From the NCBI RefSeq assembly GCF_001905125.1, contig NZ_LWLE01000001.1:648880-712879 (forward strand): a stretch of DNA of 64,000 bases, given 5' to 3'. Positions 50,945-59,136 of the stretch are shown in pieces (the first letter of the stretch is position 1; every line of letters begins with the position of its first letter). Both the position numbers and the translations under genes were made by a program. The stretch comes from Streptomyces sp. TSRI0281 (lineage in GTDB: Bacteria; Actinomycetota; Actinomycetes; Streptomycetales; Streptomycetaceae). The notes under the pieces were generated by a model, which made no database searches, was not told the origin of the DNA, and saw only the letters and a program-made list of their open reading frames with translations.

Positions 50945-53500
50945 ATGAGCCAGAGACATTTCCGCGGTCCGACCACGAGACGCAGGCAGAAAAATCGGCT
51001 GGGGCGGTGGGCTGCGGGCGGGCTCGGTGTTCTCGCCGTGGTGGCAGCGGGGCTGGGCCTGCCGGGGCAGACGGCCGCCGCGCAGGCCGTGGGCGTACCG
51101 CTGGTGGACGAGACGTTCACCGGGGCGGATGCGATGGCGGGGTTCGAGGCGTTCGGGCCTGCCTGTCTGACGGGTGCGCCCGAGGCTCCGGCGCCCGGTC
51201 CCGGTACCCACCCGTTGACCGGCTGCCCGGCCGGTGCGACCGGCCCGGTTCCACCGAACAATGCCGCACCCAACGGCTACCTGCGGCTGACCGACGCGTC
51301 CAACGACCAGTCCGCCGCGGTCCTCTACAACCACGCCCTCCCGGCGAACCAGGGCCTGGTCACCACCTTCGACCAGTGGCAGTACGGAGGTACGACCAAC
51401 CCTCCGGCCGACGGCATCTCGTTCTTCCTCATCGACGGCGCCGCGTCACTGACCGCGCCCGGGGCCTTCGGCGGCAGCCTCGGCTACGCGCAGAAGCTCC
51501 CCGACGACAACCCGAACGCGACATTCCTGCCGGGCGTCAACCGCGGCTACCTGGGGGTCGGCCTGGACGTGCTCGGCAACTACTTCGGTGACTGGGAGCA
51601 CCGCGGCAACGGCTGCGCCACCCGTTCCCCGGCCGGTACGTCCTTCCGTATCCCGGCGCCCGGCGCGAACATGGTGACGCTGCGTGGACCGGGCGACGGC
51701 ACCGAGGGCTACTGCTTCCTCGACGCGACGACGAGCAACTTCTCGACGACGGGGCCCTGGCCCTCCACGCTGCCGGGGCAGCTGCACGGGCCGACCACCT
51801 CGGTGCCGCCGGGCTCCACCCCGCAGGAGGCCGAAGCGCTGCTGGAGCCGTCGCGCCGTACGGTGACCGTCGAGGTCTCCCCCTCGCCCGACCCGGTGGT
51901 CACGGTCTCGATCGACTTCCATGACGGCAACGGCACCCAGCAGGTGCTGTCGACTCCGGCGCCCCAGCCTGTGCCCGCGTCCTACAAGTTCGGCTTCGCC
52001 GCGTCGACCGGACTGTTCACCGATGTCCACCTCATCCGGAACGTCAGCGTCCACCCGGCAGCCGCGCTGCCCCAGCTCAACCTGGTCAAGCAGGTTTCCC
52101 AGGAGCCGCCACTGCCGACCCCGCTGACGCCGGGCACACAGGTGCCCTATGAGTACGTGGTGACCAACAGCGGGAACGTCCCGCTGACGGATGTGGCCGT
52201 GACCGACGACAAGGTCACCGGCATCACCTGTCCGCAGACCAGCCTCGCGGTCGGCGCGACGATGACCTGCACCGGTACCTACACCGTCACCGAAGCCGAC
52301 GGAACAGCCGGCTCGGTCACCAACACTGCCACCGCGCATGGGGATGCGGGCGGGACCCCGGTCGTTTCGCCGCCCGACGACGTGACCCTTCCGGTGCAGT
52401 CGGGGCCGGGGATCCGGCTGGAGAAGTCCGCCGACGACACCCGCGTGTACCGGGCCGGCGACGAGGTGACGTACACCTACACCGTCACCAACACCGGCCC
52501 CCAGGAGCTCACGGGCGTCGGCGTCACCGACGACCGCGTGACCGGGGTGACCTGCCAGGCAACCACCCTCGCCCCGACCGGTCAGCCCGGCGACAGCACC
52601 ACCTGCACCGGCACGTACACGATCACCGACGCGGACGCCGAGCAGGGGTCGGTCACCAATACCGCCACCGCGCAGGGGCAGTCCGCAGGCACCTCGGTGG
52701 TGTCGCCGCCCGACGACGTCACCCTCATCGTCAGCTCCGAACTGGGGCTGCGACTGGAGAAGTCGGCCGATGACAGCCGCGTGTACCGGGCCGGTGACGT
52801 GGTGACGTACACCTACACCGTCACCAACACCGGAAACGCGACCCTGACGGGCGTCGGGGTCACCGACGATCTCGTGCCCGACGTGACCTGCGGGGCGACC
52901 ACGCTGGCCCCGGGCGCGACCACCACCTGCACCGGCACATACACCGTCACCGCAGCGGATGCCGCGCGAGGAACGATCGTGAACGTGGCCGCCGCGCACG
53001 GGCAGTCCGGCTCCACGCCGGTCGTGTCACCGCCCGACGACGTCACCCTGCGGGCCGGAGGCGAGCCGGGGCTGCGGCTGACGAAGACGGTGGACGACTC
53101 ACGCACCTACAAGGTGGGCGACGTGGTCACGTACACGTACACCGTCACCAACACCGGACCCCAGGAGCTCACGGGCGTCGGCGTCACCGACAACCGGGTG
53201 ACCGCGGTGGCCTGCCGGGCAACCACCTTGGCCCCGGCCGGTCAGCCCGGCGACAGCACCACCTGCACCGGCACCTACCGGGTCACCCGCGCCGACGCCG
53301 AGCGCGGCACGGTCACCAATGTCGCGGTGGCGACGGCCGAGGACGGCACCGTCCGGTCGAACCAGGCCCAGGCCCGCATCACTGTCGAAAAGAAGCCGTG
53401 CCACGGCAAGCACTGCAAGCCGAGGCCGTGCCACAACAAGCATGAGAAGCACTGCAAGCCGAAGCCCTGTCAAGGGAAGAACATCTGCCGCTCGACGTGA
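50945..53500 (+). CDS. Secreted lectin-like protein with four DUF11-type repeats and Cys/His/Lys tail
   Basis: An 851-residue exported protein; ATG 50945 begins a signal peptide (RRRQKNRLGRWAAGGLGVLAVVAAGLGL...AQA). Residues about 50-370 resemble an L-type lectin domain (ADGISFFLIDG; NRGYLGVGLDVLGNY). Then come four repeats of about 108-112 residues (NLVKQVSQ, LEKSADDTRVY, LEKSADDSRVY, LTKTVDDSRTY), each with VTYTYTVTNTG and TCTGTYTVT motifs, the DUF11/DUF7507 type of surface-protein stalk. The final 34 residues contain six Cys, six His and many Lys (CHGKHCKP units). No sortase motif is present. A GTG at 50903 is an alternative start. Confidence 0.88.
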   Translation: MSQRHFRGPTTRRRQKNRLGRWAAGGLGVLAVVAAGLGLPGQTAAAQAVGVPLVDETFTGADAMAGFEAFGPACLTGAPEAPAPGPGTHPLTGCPAGATGPVPPNNAAPNGYLRLTDASNDQSAAVLYNHALPANQGLVTTFDQWQYGGTTNPPADGISFFLIDGAASLTAPGAFGGSLGYAQKLPDDNPNATFLPGVNRGYLGVGLDVLGNYFGDWEHRGNGCATRSPAGTSFRIPAPGANMVTLRGPGDGTEGYCFLDATTSNFSTTGPWPSTLPGQLHGPTTSVPPGSTPQEAEALLEPSRRTVTVEVSPSPDPVVTVSIDFHDGNGTQQVLSTPAPQPVPASYKFGFAASTGLFTDVHLIRNVSVHPAAALPQLNLVKQVSQEPPLPTPLTPGTQVPYEYVVTNSGNVPLTDVAVTDDKVTGITCPQTSLAVGATMTCTGTYTVTEADGTAGSVTNTATAHGDAGGTPVVSPPDDVTLPVQSGPGIRLEKSADDTRVYRAGDEVTYTYTVTNTGPQELTGVGVTDDRVTGVTCQATTLAPTGQPGDSTTCTGTYTITDADAEQGSVTNTATAQGQSAGTSVVSPPDDVTLIVSSELGLRLEKSADDSRVYRAGDVVTYTYTVTNTGNATLTGVGVTDDLVPDVTCGATTLAPGATTTCTGTYTVTAADAARGTIVNVAAAHGQSGSTPVVSPPDDVTLRAGGEPGLRLTKTVDDSRTYKVGDVVTYTYTVTNTGPQELTGVGVTDNRVTAVACRATTLAPAGQPGDSTTCTGTYRVTRADAERGTVTNVAVATAEDGTVRSNQAQARITVEKKPCHGKHCKPRPCHNKHEKHCKPKPCQGKNICRST

Positions 53501-53528
53501 CACGACCCGCACATGAGTGAAGGATCCA

Positions 53529-53562
53529 CGGGCACCCGCCACCACCCGGTGGCGGGTGCCCG
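53529..53562 (+). terminator. Hairpin terminator of the lectin/DUF11 gene
   Basis: CGGGCACCCGCCACC (53529-53543) pairs perfectly with GGTGGCGGGTGCCCG (53548-53562), loop ACCC, 28 bp after the stop codon. Confidence 0.9.
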
Positions 53563-53787
53563 CCCGTCTGCTGCTGGCAGGGACAGTCCTGGGTGGTCAG
53601 GTGCGGAAGTCCCGCAGGGAGCTCACACCGGACCGTCGCCGGGTCGGCCGTGCGCGTGGGGAGACCTCGGACGGGGAGGGCGGGAGCAGACCGTACGAGC
53701 CCGGGGCGGTTTCGCAACTCGCCCAACCCGTAAGGCCCTTCTCATGCCACGGCCGGACCGGGACCACTCGTACGTGGCCCGGCCCCG

Positions 53788-53997
53788 TCAGGAGGTTCCG
53801 GTTTCCTCGATGTTGGCCGCCATCCTGCGCAGGACCTTGAGCGCGGCCACGTACGCCTCGCCGCTGACGCCCTCGTGGACCACGGCGCGCACATCGGTCA
53901 CCAGCTCGCGCAGCCGCACCCTGGCAGCCTCCCCGGCCTCGGTGGGGTGCAGGCCACCGCCGTTCTCGCTGTACGAGGACGTGAACCAACGGGGCAT
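53788..53997 (-). pseudogene. Chimeric fragment: DUF397 start fused to MarR C-terminus
   Basis: The product starts MPRWFTSSYSENGGG, the N-terminus of DUF397 proteins (compare 55738 and 57974), and continues as LHPTEAGEAARVRLRELVTD, identical to the C-terminal third of the MarR protein at 57141-57632. DNA identity to 57150-57305 is about 90 percent. It lacks the MarR helix-turn-helix and the rest of DUF397. The junction is at GTGCAGG-CCACCGCC near 53950. Best read as a recombination relic, although the frame is open. Confidence 0.8.
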
Positions 53998-54242
53998 TCG
54001 GTCGTCACGGGTCCGGCTGCGCCATGGGTGTCCGAGCCGGCACCTGACCGGTGGGATGGCATCGACCAACGGTATGAGCGGGGTGACGTCGTTCACGGTT
54101 GCCGCCGGTGAGGATCACGGCGAGCGGTGCGCCGTGCCCGTCTGCGGTCCGGTGGTGTTTCGATCCGGTTCGGCACGATCGATCGGACCGGGTCCCGCCA
54201 GTTACCTATGCGTCCGTCTGCCGCATATGAGCGGATCTGCGG

Positions 54243-55010
54243 TCAGGGCAGGGTCAGGATGCGGGGGCCGTCCTCGGTGATGGCGATGGTGTGTTCGATG
54301 TGGGCGGCTCGGCTGCCGTCGATCGTGCGCAGGGTCCATCCATCGGGGTCGGTGTAGTAGTCGTTGTGCCCTCCGGCCATGAGCATGGGCTCGATGGCGA
54401 GCGTGAGGCCGTGGCGCAGGGGGAAGCCGCGGCCGGGTCGTCCGTGGTTGGGGACGTGGGGATCTTCGTGCATCGTGCGGCCGATGCCGTGGCCGCCGAA
54501 GTCGGACGGCATCCCGCAGCCGGCCTTGCGGGCGACCGCACCGATGGCGTGGGAGATGTCTCCGATCCGGTGGCCGGTGGCGGCGGCGGCGATGCCCGCG
54601 TCCAGGGCCCGTTGGGTGGCGGCGATGAGTTCGAGGTCGGCGGGGCGAGGGGTGCCGACGATGAAGCTGATCGCGGCGTCCCCGGTCCAGCCGTCGAGTT
54701 CGGCTCCGCAGTCGAGGCCGACCAGGTCGCCGTCGCGCAGGCGGTAGTCGCCGGGGATGCCGTGCGCGACGGCATCGTTCACGGACACGCAGAGCACTGC
54801 GGGGAAGGGGGTGGAGGCGAAGGACGGTTGGTATCCCAGGAACGGAGAGCGCGCTCCGGCCTTGGTGAGAACGGTGCGGGCCGCCTCGTCGAGCTCGCGC
54901 AGGCGGACTCCCACGGCTGCCGCCGCGCGACCGGCCGCCAGTGCGTGGGCCACGACGCGTCCCGCTTCCCGCATCGCTTCCAGTGCCGTGTCGGTCTTGA
55001 TCTCCACCAT
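54243..55010 (-). CDS. map: Methionine aminopeptidase, type I
   Basis: A 255-residue metalloprotease removing N-terminal Met. Metal ligands are visible: two Asp in VGLDCGAELDGWTGDAAIS, His in FGGHGIGRTMHEDPHVPN, Glu in LAIEPMLMAGG and Glu in HIEHTIAIT. ATG 55010 after a gggag site. It lies in accessory DNA, divergent from an XRE regulator across a near-perfect 22-bp palindrome, so it is probably an extra regulated copy and not the housekeeping one usually near secY/adk. Confidence 0.95.
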   Translation of the reverse strand: MVEIKTDTALEAMREAGRVVAHALAAGRAAAAVGVRLRELDEAARTVLTKAGARSPFLGYQPSFASTPFPAVLCVSVNDAVAHGIPGDYRLRDGDLVGLDCGAELDGWTGDAAISFIVGTPRPADLELIAATQRALDAGIAAAATGHRIGDISHAIGAVARKAGCGMPSDFGGHGIGRTMHEDPHVPNHGRPGRGFPLRHGLTLAIEPMLMAGGHNDYYTDPDGWTLRTIDGSRAAHIEHTIAITEDGPRILTLP

Positions 55011-55043
55011 GTGCTGTGACTCCCTGCCATGCGACGCTACCCA

Positions 55044-55065
55044 ATACTTATACCGGTATTAGTAT
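55044..55065. promoter_or_regulatory. 22-bp near-perfect palindrome between map and XRE genes
   Basis: Left half ATACTTATACC and right half GGTATTAGTAT match in 10 of 11 positions; the core ATACCGGTAT is perfect. It starts 34 bp upstream of the map ATG and ends 8 bp before the XRE ATG, so a bound dimer could block both promoters. Confidence 0.75.
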
Positions 55066-55072
55066 CACGGTC

Positions 55073-55357
55073 ATGGTGAGAGTTCCTTTGAGCCCGCAGG
55101 AGCGTCGACGTGGGCAGCGGTTCGGGGCCCTGCTCCGCGAGGCCCGCGGTGACCGCAGCATGGTGGACGTGGCAGCGGCGGCCGGGGTGTCCGCGGAAAC
55201 CCTCCGCAAGATCGAGACCGGCCGGGCCCCGACCCCGGCCTTCTTCACCGTGGCGGCCCTGGCCCACGCGCTGGGCCTGTCACTGGACGGCCTGGCCGTC
55301 GCCTGCGCGGAAGACGCCGAAGGCGGTGAGGGCGGTGAGCAGGCGACGGCGGCGTGA
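55073..55357 (+). CDS. XRE-family transcriptional regulator
   Basis: A 94-residue protein. HTH_3 domain at about 12-68: RRGQRFGALLREARGDRSMV, AAAAGVSAETLRKIETGRAP, FFTVAALAHALGLSLDGLA. Single-domain, so probably acts as a dimer on the adjacent palindrome. ATG 55073 lies 7 bp from the palindrome and has no ribosome site; leaderless translation is likely. Divergent from map. Confidence 0.9.
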   Translation: MVRVPLSPQERRRGQRFGALLREARGDRSMVDVAAAAGVSAETLRKIETGRAPTPAFFTVAALAHALGLSLDGLAVACAEDAEGGEGGEQATAA

Positions 55358-55454
55358 CCCGCCCCGCGCCGGCTGGCGGCGGGAGCAGAAGCCCCTGACG
55401 CACCACGGCACGGCAGAAACACTCGTGCCCGCACCGCCCCCAGAGCAGCGCGAA

Positions 55455-55481
55455 GCCCCACCATGCGGCGCACGGTGGGGC
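55455..55481. terminator. Hairpin between XRE and DUF397 genes
   Basis: GCCCCACC (55455-55462) pairs with GGTGGGGC (55474-55481). A related sequence AAGCCCCACCATGCGGCGCA also occurs near 57708, after the second DUF397 gene, showing that the whole module is duplicated. Confidence 0.6.
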
Positions 55482-55528
55482 CACCTTCGATCGGTATGCG
55501 CTGCTCAGTTGGCCAGTTGACCTGTTGG

Positions 55529-55738
55529 TCAGACGGCGCCGAACGCTCCGGCCTTGACGCCCGCCACGAAGCCGACGAACGCATCGGCGCGAAGGTTCAG
55601 GGTGGGACCGCGCAGATCCTTGGAGTCACGTACGGGGACCATGCCGCGCGAGGCGGCGAGGTTGGCAGCGACCTCGACGCAGTCGCCGCCGTTGTTGCTG
55701 TACGAGGACGTGAACCAGCAGGGGGATTCGGTCGTCAC
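55529..55738 (-). CDS. DUF397-domain protein (copy 1)
   Basis: A 69-residue protein from GTG 55738: TTESPCWFTSSYSNNGGDCV, then ASRGMVPVRDSKDLRGPTL and ADAFVGFVAGVKAGAFG. DUF397 proteins are encoded beside HTH/DUF5753 regulators and are thought to act with them in Streptomyces differentiation or antibiotic control. Its partner gene here survives only as a short 3' remnant. About 85 percent identical to the copy at 57765. Confidence 0.9.
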   Translation of the reverse strand: MTTESPCWFTSSYSNNGGDCVEVAANLAASRGMVPVRDSKDLRGPTLNLRADAFVGFVAGVKAGAFGAV

Positions 55739-55860
55739 GGAGTGCCCTTTCCTGGCCGACTGATCATGGCAACGGCCGACGCCCGGGACAGCGGCTTCGA
55801 CCCGCCTCTGACAGTAGGCCGTCAACACGGGCGGAAGTGAGGCGCTTTCCCGTCCAGGAG
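55735..55860 (-). pseudogene. 3' remnant of an HTH/DUF5753 regulator gene
   Basis: Upstream of DUF397 copy 1 the frame reads ESASLPPVLTAYCQRRVEAA...HDQSARKGHS, aligning with the last 38 residues of the intact regulator at 57971 (RESTSVLPMLTAYHQLQAEA...MISQLRKGTP). The rest of the gene, including the HTH, is missing. Confidence 0.75.
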
Positions 55861-55974
55861 ACTCGTCCGAACCCGCCCTTTCCTGGCTCAGCGAAGTCAG
55901 TGGGGGTCGGGCCGGCACAGCGCTCCACTTGGTCATTCGGAGACACGGCCGTCTCGGCGGGCCCCACGGCTGCG

Positions 55975-56766
55975 TCAGCCCGGCTTGACCGCCAGCGTCG
56001 CAAAGTAGTGCGACATGTAGGGAGCGGATGCGTTGGAGTGGTGCGGCGCTTCCGCGAAGCCGGTGAGGACGAACCCTGCGGCGAGTTGCCCGCCGATCTG
56101 GTCGGTGAGGGTGTGGCTGTATTCAAGAGGGGCATCCGCGCCGAACTTCGTGGCGCGTTCCTCGGCGGAGTAGTGCGTGACATCGCTGTAGGGCAGCTTG
56201 TGCACGACGATCAGCTCGCCGCGCTCGTCGAGCGCCTCGTGGTCGAACAAGTACGCATCAGGGTTGAGGAAGCCCGCGAGCAGAGTTCCGCCCGGTCGCA
56301 GGACGCGGAAGCACTCACGCCACACCGCTGCCACGTCGGGTACGAACAGGTTGGAGACCGGATGGAATACGACGTCGAATGTTGCGTCGCCGAAGTCGCT
56401 GAGGTCGAGCATGTCGCCCAGGACGGTGCGCAGCTCCAGTCCGTCGCGCGCCGCCACCATCCGGTCCTGGCCGAGCTGGCGGGGTGAGTTGTCGAAGACG
56501 GTGACCCGCGCCCCTGCGGCGGCGAGGATCGGACCCTGCTGGCCACCGCCGGAGGCCAGGCACAACACGTCCCTGCCGGTCAGGTCCGTCGGCAGCCAGG
56601 AGCGGTCGACCGGCTCATGCCCGACGAGAACAATCGACCAGTCGCCCCTGCGGGCGCGCTCGACATCCTCAGCACTCACCGGCACCGACCACTCGTTGCC
56701 CTCTTGGACACACTTGTCCCAGGCTGCCCGATTGTGGGCAACGGGGTCGACACCCATGTCCTGCAC
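55975..56766 (-). CDS. SAM-dependent methyltransferase
   Basis: A 263-residue enzyme. GTG 56766 is preferred because agggag lies 7 bases upstream; ATG 56757 is an alternative. Motif I is DVLCLASGGGQQGPILAAAG near 70-90, followed by VTVFDNSPRQLGQDRM, LGDMLDLSDF and VLRPGGTLLAGFLNPD. The N-terminal NRAAWDKCVQEGNEWSVPV is typical of an actinobacterial small-molecule methyltransferase group. Substrate unknown. Upstream DNA holds a LysE fragment in the opposite direction. Confidence 0.9.
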   Translation of the reverse strand: MQDMGVDPVAHNRAAWDKCVQEGNEWSVPVSAEDVERARRGDWSIVLVGHEPVDRSWLPTDLTGRDVLCLASGGGQQGPILAAAGARVTVFDNSPRQLGQDRMVAARDGLELRTVLGDMLDLSDFGDATFDVVFHPVSNLFVPDVAAVWRECFRVLRPGGTLLAGFLNPDAYLFDHEALDERGELIVVHKLPYSDVTHYSAEERATKFGADAPLEYSHTLTDQIGGQLAAGFVLTGFAEAPHHSNASAPYMSHYFATLAVKPG

Positions 56767-56946
56767 GTTTAACTCCCTGCTACAGCCAAGCGGACACCTG
56801 CGGTACTGACAGTTCGGTGCCACTAGCCAACACGATTGCAGGGTGTGGGCTCAACGAGATTAGCGGGCATCGAGGTGTCCACGGGCTCGACGGGTGGTCG
56901 CGCAGCGGGAGCGCAAGCGGCTGGTTGCCGGGGGTGCGGAAGCCTC

Positions 56947-57117
56947 CTGCTCACCACGGTGCACATCCTCATCGGCCTGATCTGGTCGGCCGTCCTCATC
57001 GGTTTCGCCCACGTGCTGCACGGCCGGCTCCGCAAGCCCCAGGCCCGCCGCCTGCTCGACCGGATCACCGGCACCGTCATCGCCGCATTCGGTATCCGAC
57101 TGGCTCTCGGCGACTGA
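56947..57117 (+). pseudogene. C-terminal fragment of a LysE-family exporter
   Basis: The last 57 residues of a plus-strand frame (LLTTVHILIGLIWSAVLIGF, HGRLRKPQARRLLDRITGTVIA) match the final two helices of LysE/RhtB amino-acid exporters. The preceding frame (56836-56946) has no such similarity and no start. The MarR gene downstream on the other strand may once have been its regulator. Confidence 0.7.
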
Positions 57118-57140
57118 ACACCCGGCCCGCCACGGTCCCG

Positions 57141-57632
57141 TCAGGAGCCTCCGGCTTCCTCGACGTTGGCCACCATCCTGCGCAGGACCTTGAGCGCGGC
57201 CACGTACTCCTCGTCGCTGATGCCCTCGTGGACCACGGCGCGCACATCGGTCACCAGCTCGCGCAGCCGCACCCTGGCGGCCTCCCCGGCCTCGGTGAGG
57301 TGCAGGCGGTGCCCGGCGTCGAACCGCAGCCAGCCACGGTGGACCAACTGGTCGACGACCCGCCCCATCTCGTGCGGCCCGTCCGCGAGGGGCGTCAGCT
57401 GGATGACGACCTCCTCACGACTCGGCGCCGCGGAACCGCCGTTCAGACGGTTCAACACCCAGTACTGCGGCTGCGTCACGTCGATCCTGGCCATCGCATC
57501 ACGCAGATGCCGGGTGACGACCCCATGAGCGAGGCCGCTCCAGTACCCGACGGGCTGCGTGGCCAGCAGGTCGTCCGTGGCGGCAGGATCGGCCGGTGCC
57601 TGATCGGTGGCGGTGTCGGTCGGCGGTTTCAT
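57141..57632 (-). CDS. MarR-family regulator
   Basis: A 163-residue winged-helix repressor from ATG 57632. Segments: GVVTRHLRDAMARIDVTQPQ, YWVLNRLNGG, MGRVVDQLVHRGWLRFDAGH (wing) and LHLTEAGEAARVRLRELVTD (C-terminal dimer helix). Its C-terminal third is duplicated in the chimeric fragment at 53788. Convergent with the LysE fragment. Ligand unknown. Confidence 0.92.
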   Translation of the reverse strand: MKPPTDTATDQAPADPAATDDLLATQPVGYWSGLAHGVVTRHLRDAMARIDVTQPQYWVLNRLNGGSAAPSREEVVIQLTPLADGPHEMGRVVDQLVHRGWLRFDAGHRLHLTEAGEAARVRLRELVTDVRAVVHEGISDEEYVAALKVLRRMVANVEEAGGS

Positions 57633-57764
57633 GATCCGACGCTATATCCCCCACGCGCGTGGGGGCGAGGCGATGCGGCACGTGACGGTGTCGGGCCGGG
57701 ACAGCACGAAGCCCCACCATGCGGCGCACGACGGGGCTGTCCGGCTCGGTGAGGAACCGGGTGT

Positions 57765-57974
57765 TCAGACGGTGCCGAACTCTCCGGCCTTGACGCCCGC
57801 CACGAAGGAAGCGAACGCATCGGCGCGAAGGTCCAGGGTGGGACCGCTCAGATCCTTGGAGTCACGTACGGGGACCATGCCGCGCGAGGCGGCGAGGTTG
57901 GCAGCGACCTCGACGCAGTTGCCGCCATTGTTGCTGTAGGAGGACGTGAACCATTGGGGGGATTCGGTCGTCAC
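57765..57974 (-). CDS. DUF397-domain protein (copy 2)
   Basis: A 69-residue protein from GTG 57974 (TTESPQWFTSSYSNNGGNCV...LDLRADAFASFVAGVKAG). Its start overlaps the stop of the HTH/DUF5753 gene by 4 bp (57971-57974), the standard coupled arrangement. Expected to act with that regulator. Confidence 0.93.
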   Translation of the reverse strand: MTTESPQWFTSSYSNNGGNCVEVAANLAASRGMVPVRDSKDLSGPTLDLRADAFASFVAGVKAGEFGTV

Positions 57975-58831
57975 GGGGTGCCCTTTCGTAACTGGCTGAT
58001 CATGGCGACGGTCGCCGCCTGGGACAGCGCTTCGGCCTGTAGCTGATGGTAGGCCGTCAACATGGGCAGCACGGACGTACTTTCGCGGTCCAGGTGACCC
58101 TGCGCTTGGGACTCGGCATAGCAGATCACGGACCGATCAGACAGCGTCAGGAGATTGACCGGCAGGTCGAACGTGCGGCGCTCGCCTATCTCGTACGGTG
58201 CCACCTGAAGCATCGTGTTCGGCAGTTCGGCGAACTCGATCAGGCGCGCCAACTGGGCATCCATGATGGTGGTCCCGCCGACGGGCCGACGGATGCAGCT
58301 TTCGTCGATGGTCACGAACACCATGGGAGGGCGGCTCCGCACCAACGCCGCCTGTCGCTCCGCCAGGAACGAAACTCGCTCGGCGGCCTGCTCGGGCGTG
58401 ACCGCTCCCCGGCGCACGGCACTGTCAGCCAACACCTTTGCGTACTCGGGTGTCTGCAACAGCCCGGGAATGATGCCGATTTCATACAGCCGGATCTCTA
58501 CCGCCCGGCCTTCGTACCCCACGTACTCCGGGAAGCCTTCCAGCAGGCTGCCATGGCTGATCTCACGCCACTCGCGCTCGAACGAATCGGCTGTTCCTTC
58601 GGTCCCGAGTGCGGCATCAACACCGATCGAGAACCTGCGGGTTGGCGGTTTGCGGCCGTTCTCGACCCCGGAGACGTGCCGCCCGGTGTAGCCGATCCGT
58701 ACACCGAGGTCGTCCTGCTTCCAGCCGCGCGCCTCTCGTGCGCTGCGTAATCGGGCGCCGTACGCCGCCTCCGGTGACGACTCCGGGTTCAACTCCTTGA
58801 TGTTTACCAATGTGTTCTCCGTTTCTGCCAC
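57971..58831 (-). CDS. XRE regulator with DUF5753 domain
   Basis: A 286-residue protein. HTH_31 domain at about 25-80 (AAYGARLRSAREARGWKQDD, VRIGYTGRHVSGVENGRKPP). DUF5753 from about residue 100 (EIRLYEIGIIPGLLQTPEYA, FLAERQAALVRSRPP, LNLLTLSDRSVICYAES-like segment). GTG 58831 is used; TTG 58810 with ggagaa upstream would give a shorter product. These Streptomyces-specific regulators work with DUF397 partners such as the next gene. Confidence 0.93.
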   Translation of the reverse strand: MAETENTLVNIKELNPESSPEAAYGARLRSAREARGWKQDDLGVRIGYTGRHVSGVENGRKPPTRRFSIGVDAALGTEGTADSFEREWREISHGSLLEGFPEYVGYEGRAVEIRLYEIGIIPGLLQTPEYAKVLADSAVRRGAVTPEQAAERVSFLAERQAALVRSRPPMVFVTIDESCIRRPVGGTTIMDAQLARLIEFAELPNTMLQVAPYEIGERRTFDLPVNLLTLSDRSVICYAESQAQGHLDRESTSVLPMLTAYHQLQAEALSQAATVAMISQLRKGTP

Positions 58832-58902
58832 GTTGAATAAGGGCCGACCCTAGGTCACGCTCATCCCACCTGGTAGCGAAATGACCACGGAGAGGAACGA
58901 TC

Positions 58903-59136
58903 GTGTCTACGAAAAACGGTTCTCCGAACGGACGTGCCCCCCACGTTCCGGCCCCCGGCACCCTCGTACGGCCGTTCGTCCACGACGACTTGCCCGCGCC
59001 GGAGCCGTGCCGGGGCTGCCAGGAGATCGACCACGCCGAGGCCGTAGCCGGTGCCGAACGCGACACCGCCAAGCAGGCCGCCTGCCGGCCCTCGCGCCGG
59101 CGCCACGAGGCTGCCGAGCACGGCGCGCCGTCATGA
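58903..59136 (+). CDS. Small conserved accessory protein
   Basis: A 77-residue product from GTG 58903 with gagga upstream. Sequence contains LVRPFVHDDLPAPEPCRGCQ, a single CxxC pair (CRGC), and a charged C-terminus. It is the first of a coupled set; its TGA overlaps the next ATG (ATGA). Divergent from the XRE/DUF5753 regulator, which may control it. Function unknown. Confidence 0.75.
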   Translation: MSTKNGSPNGRAPHVPAPGTLVRPFVHDDLPAPEPCRGCQEIDHAEAVAGAERDTAKQAACRPSRRRHEAAEHGAPS

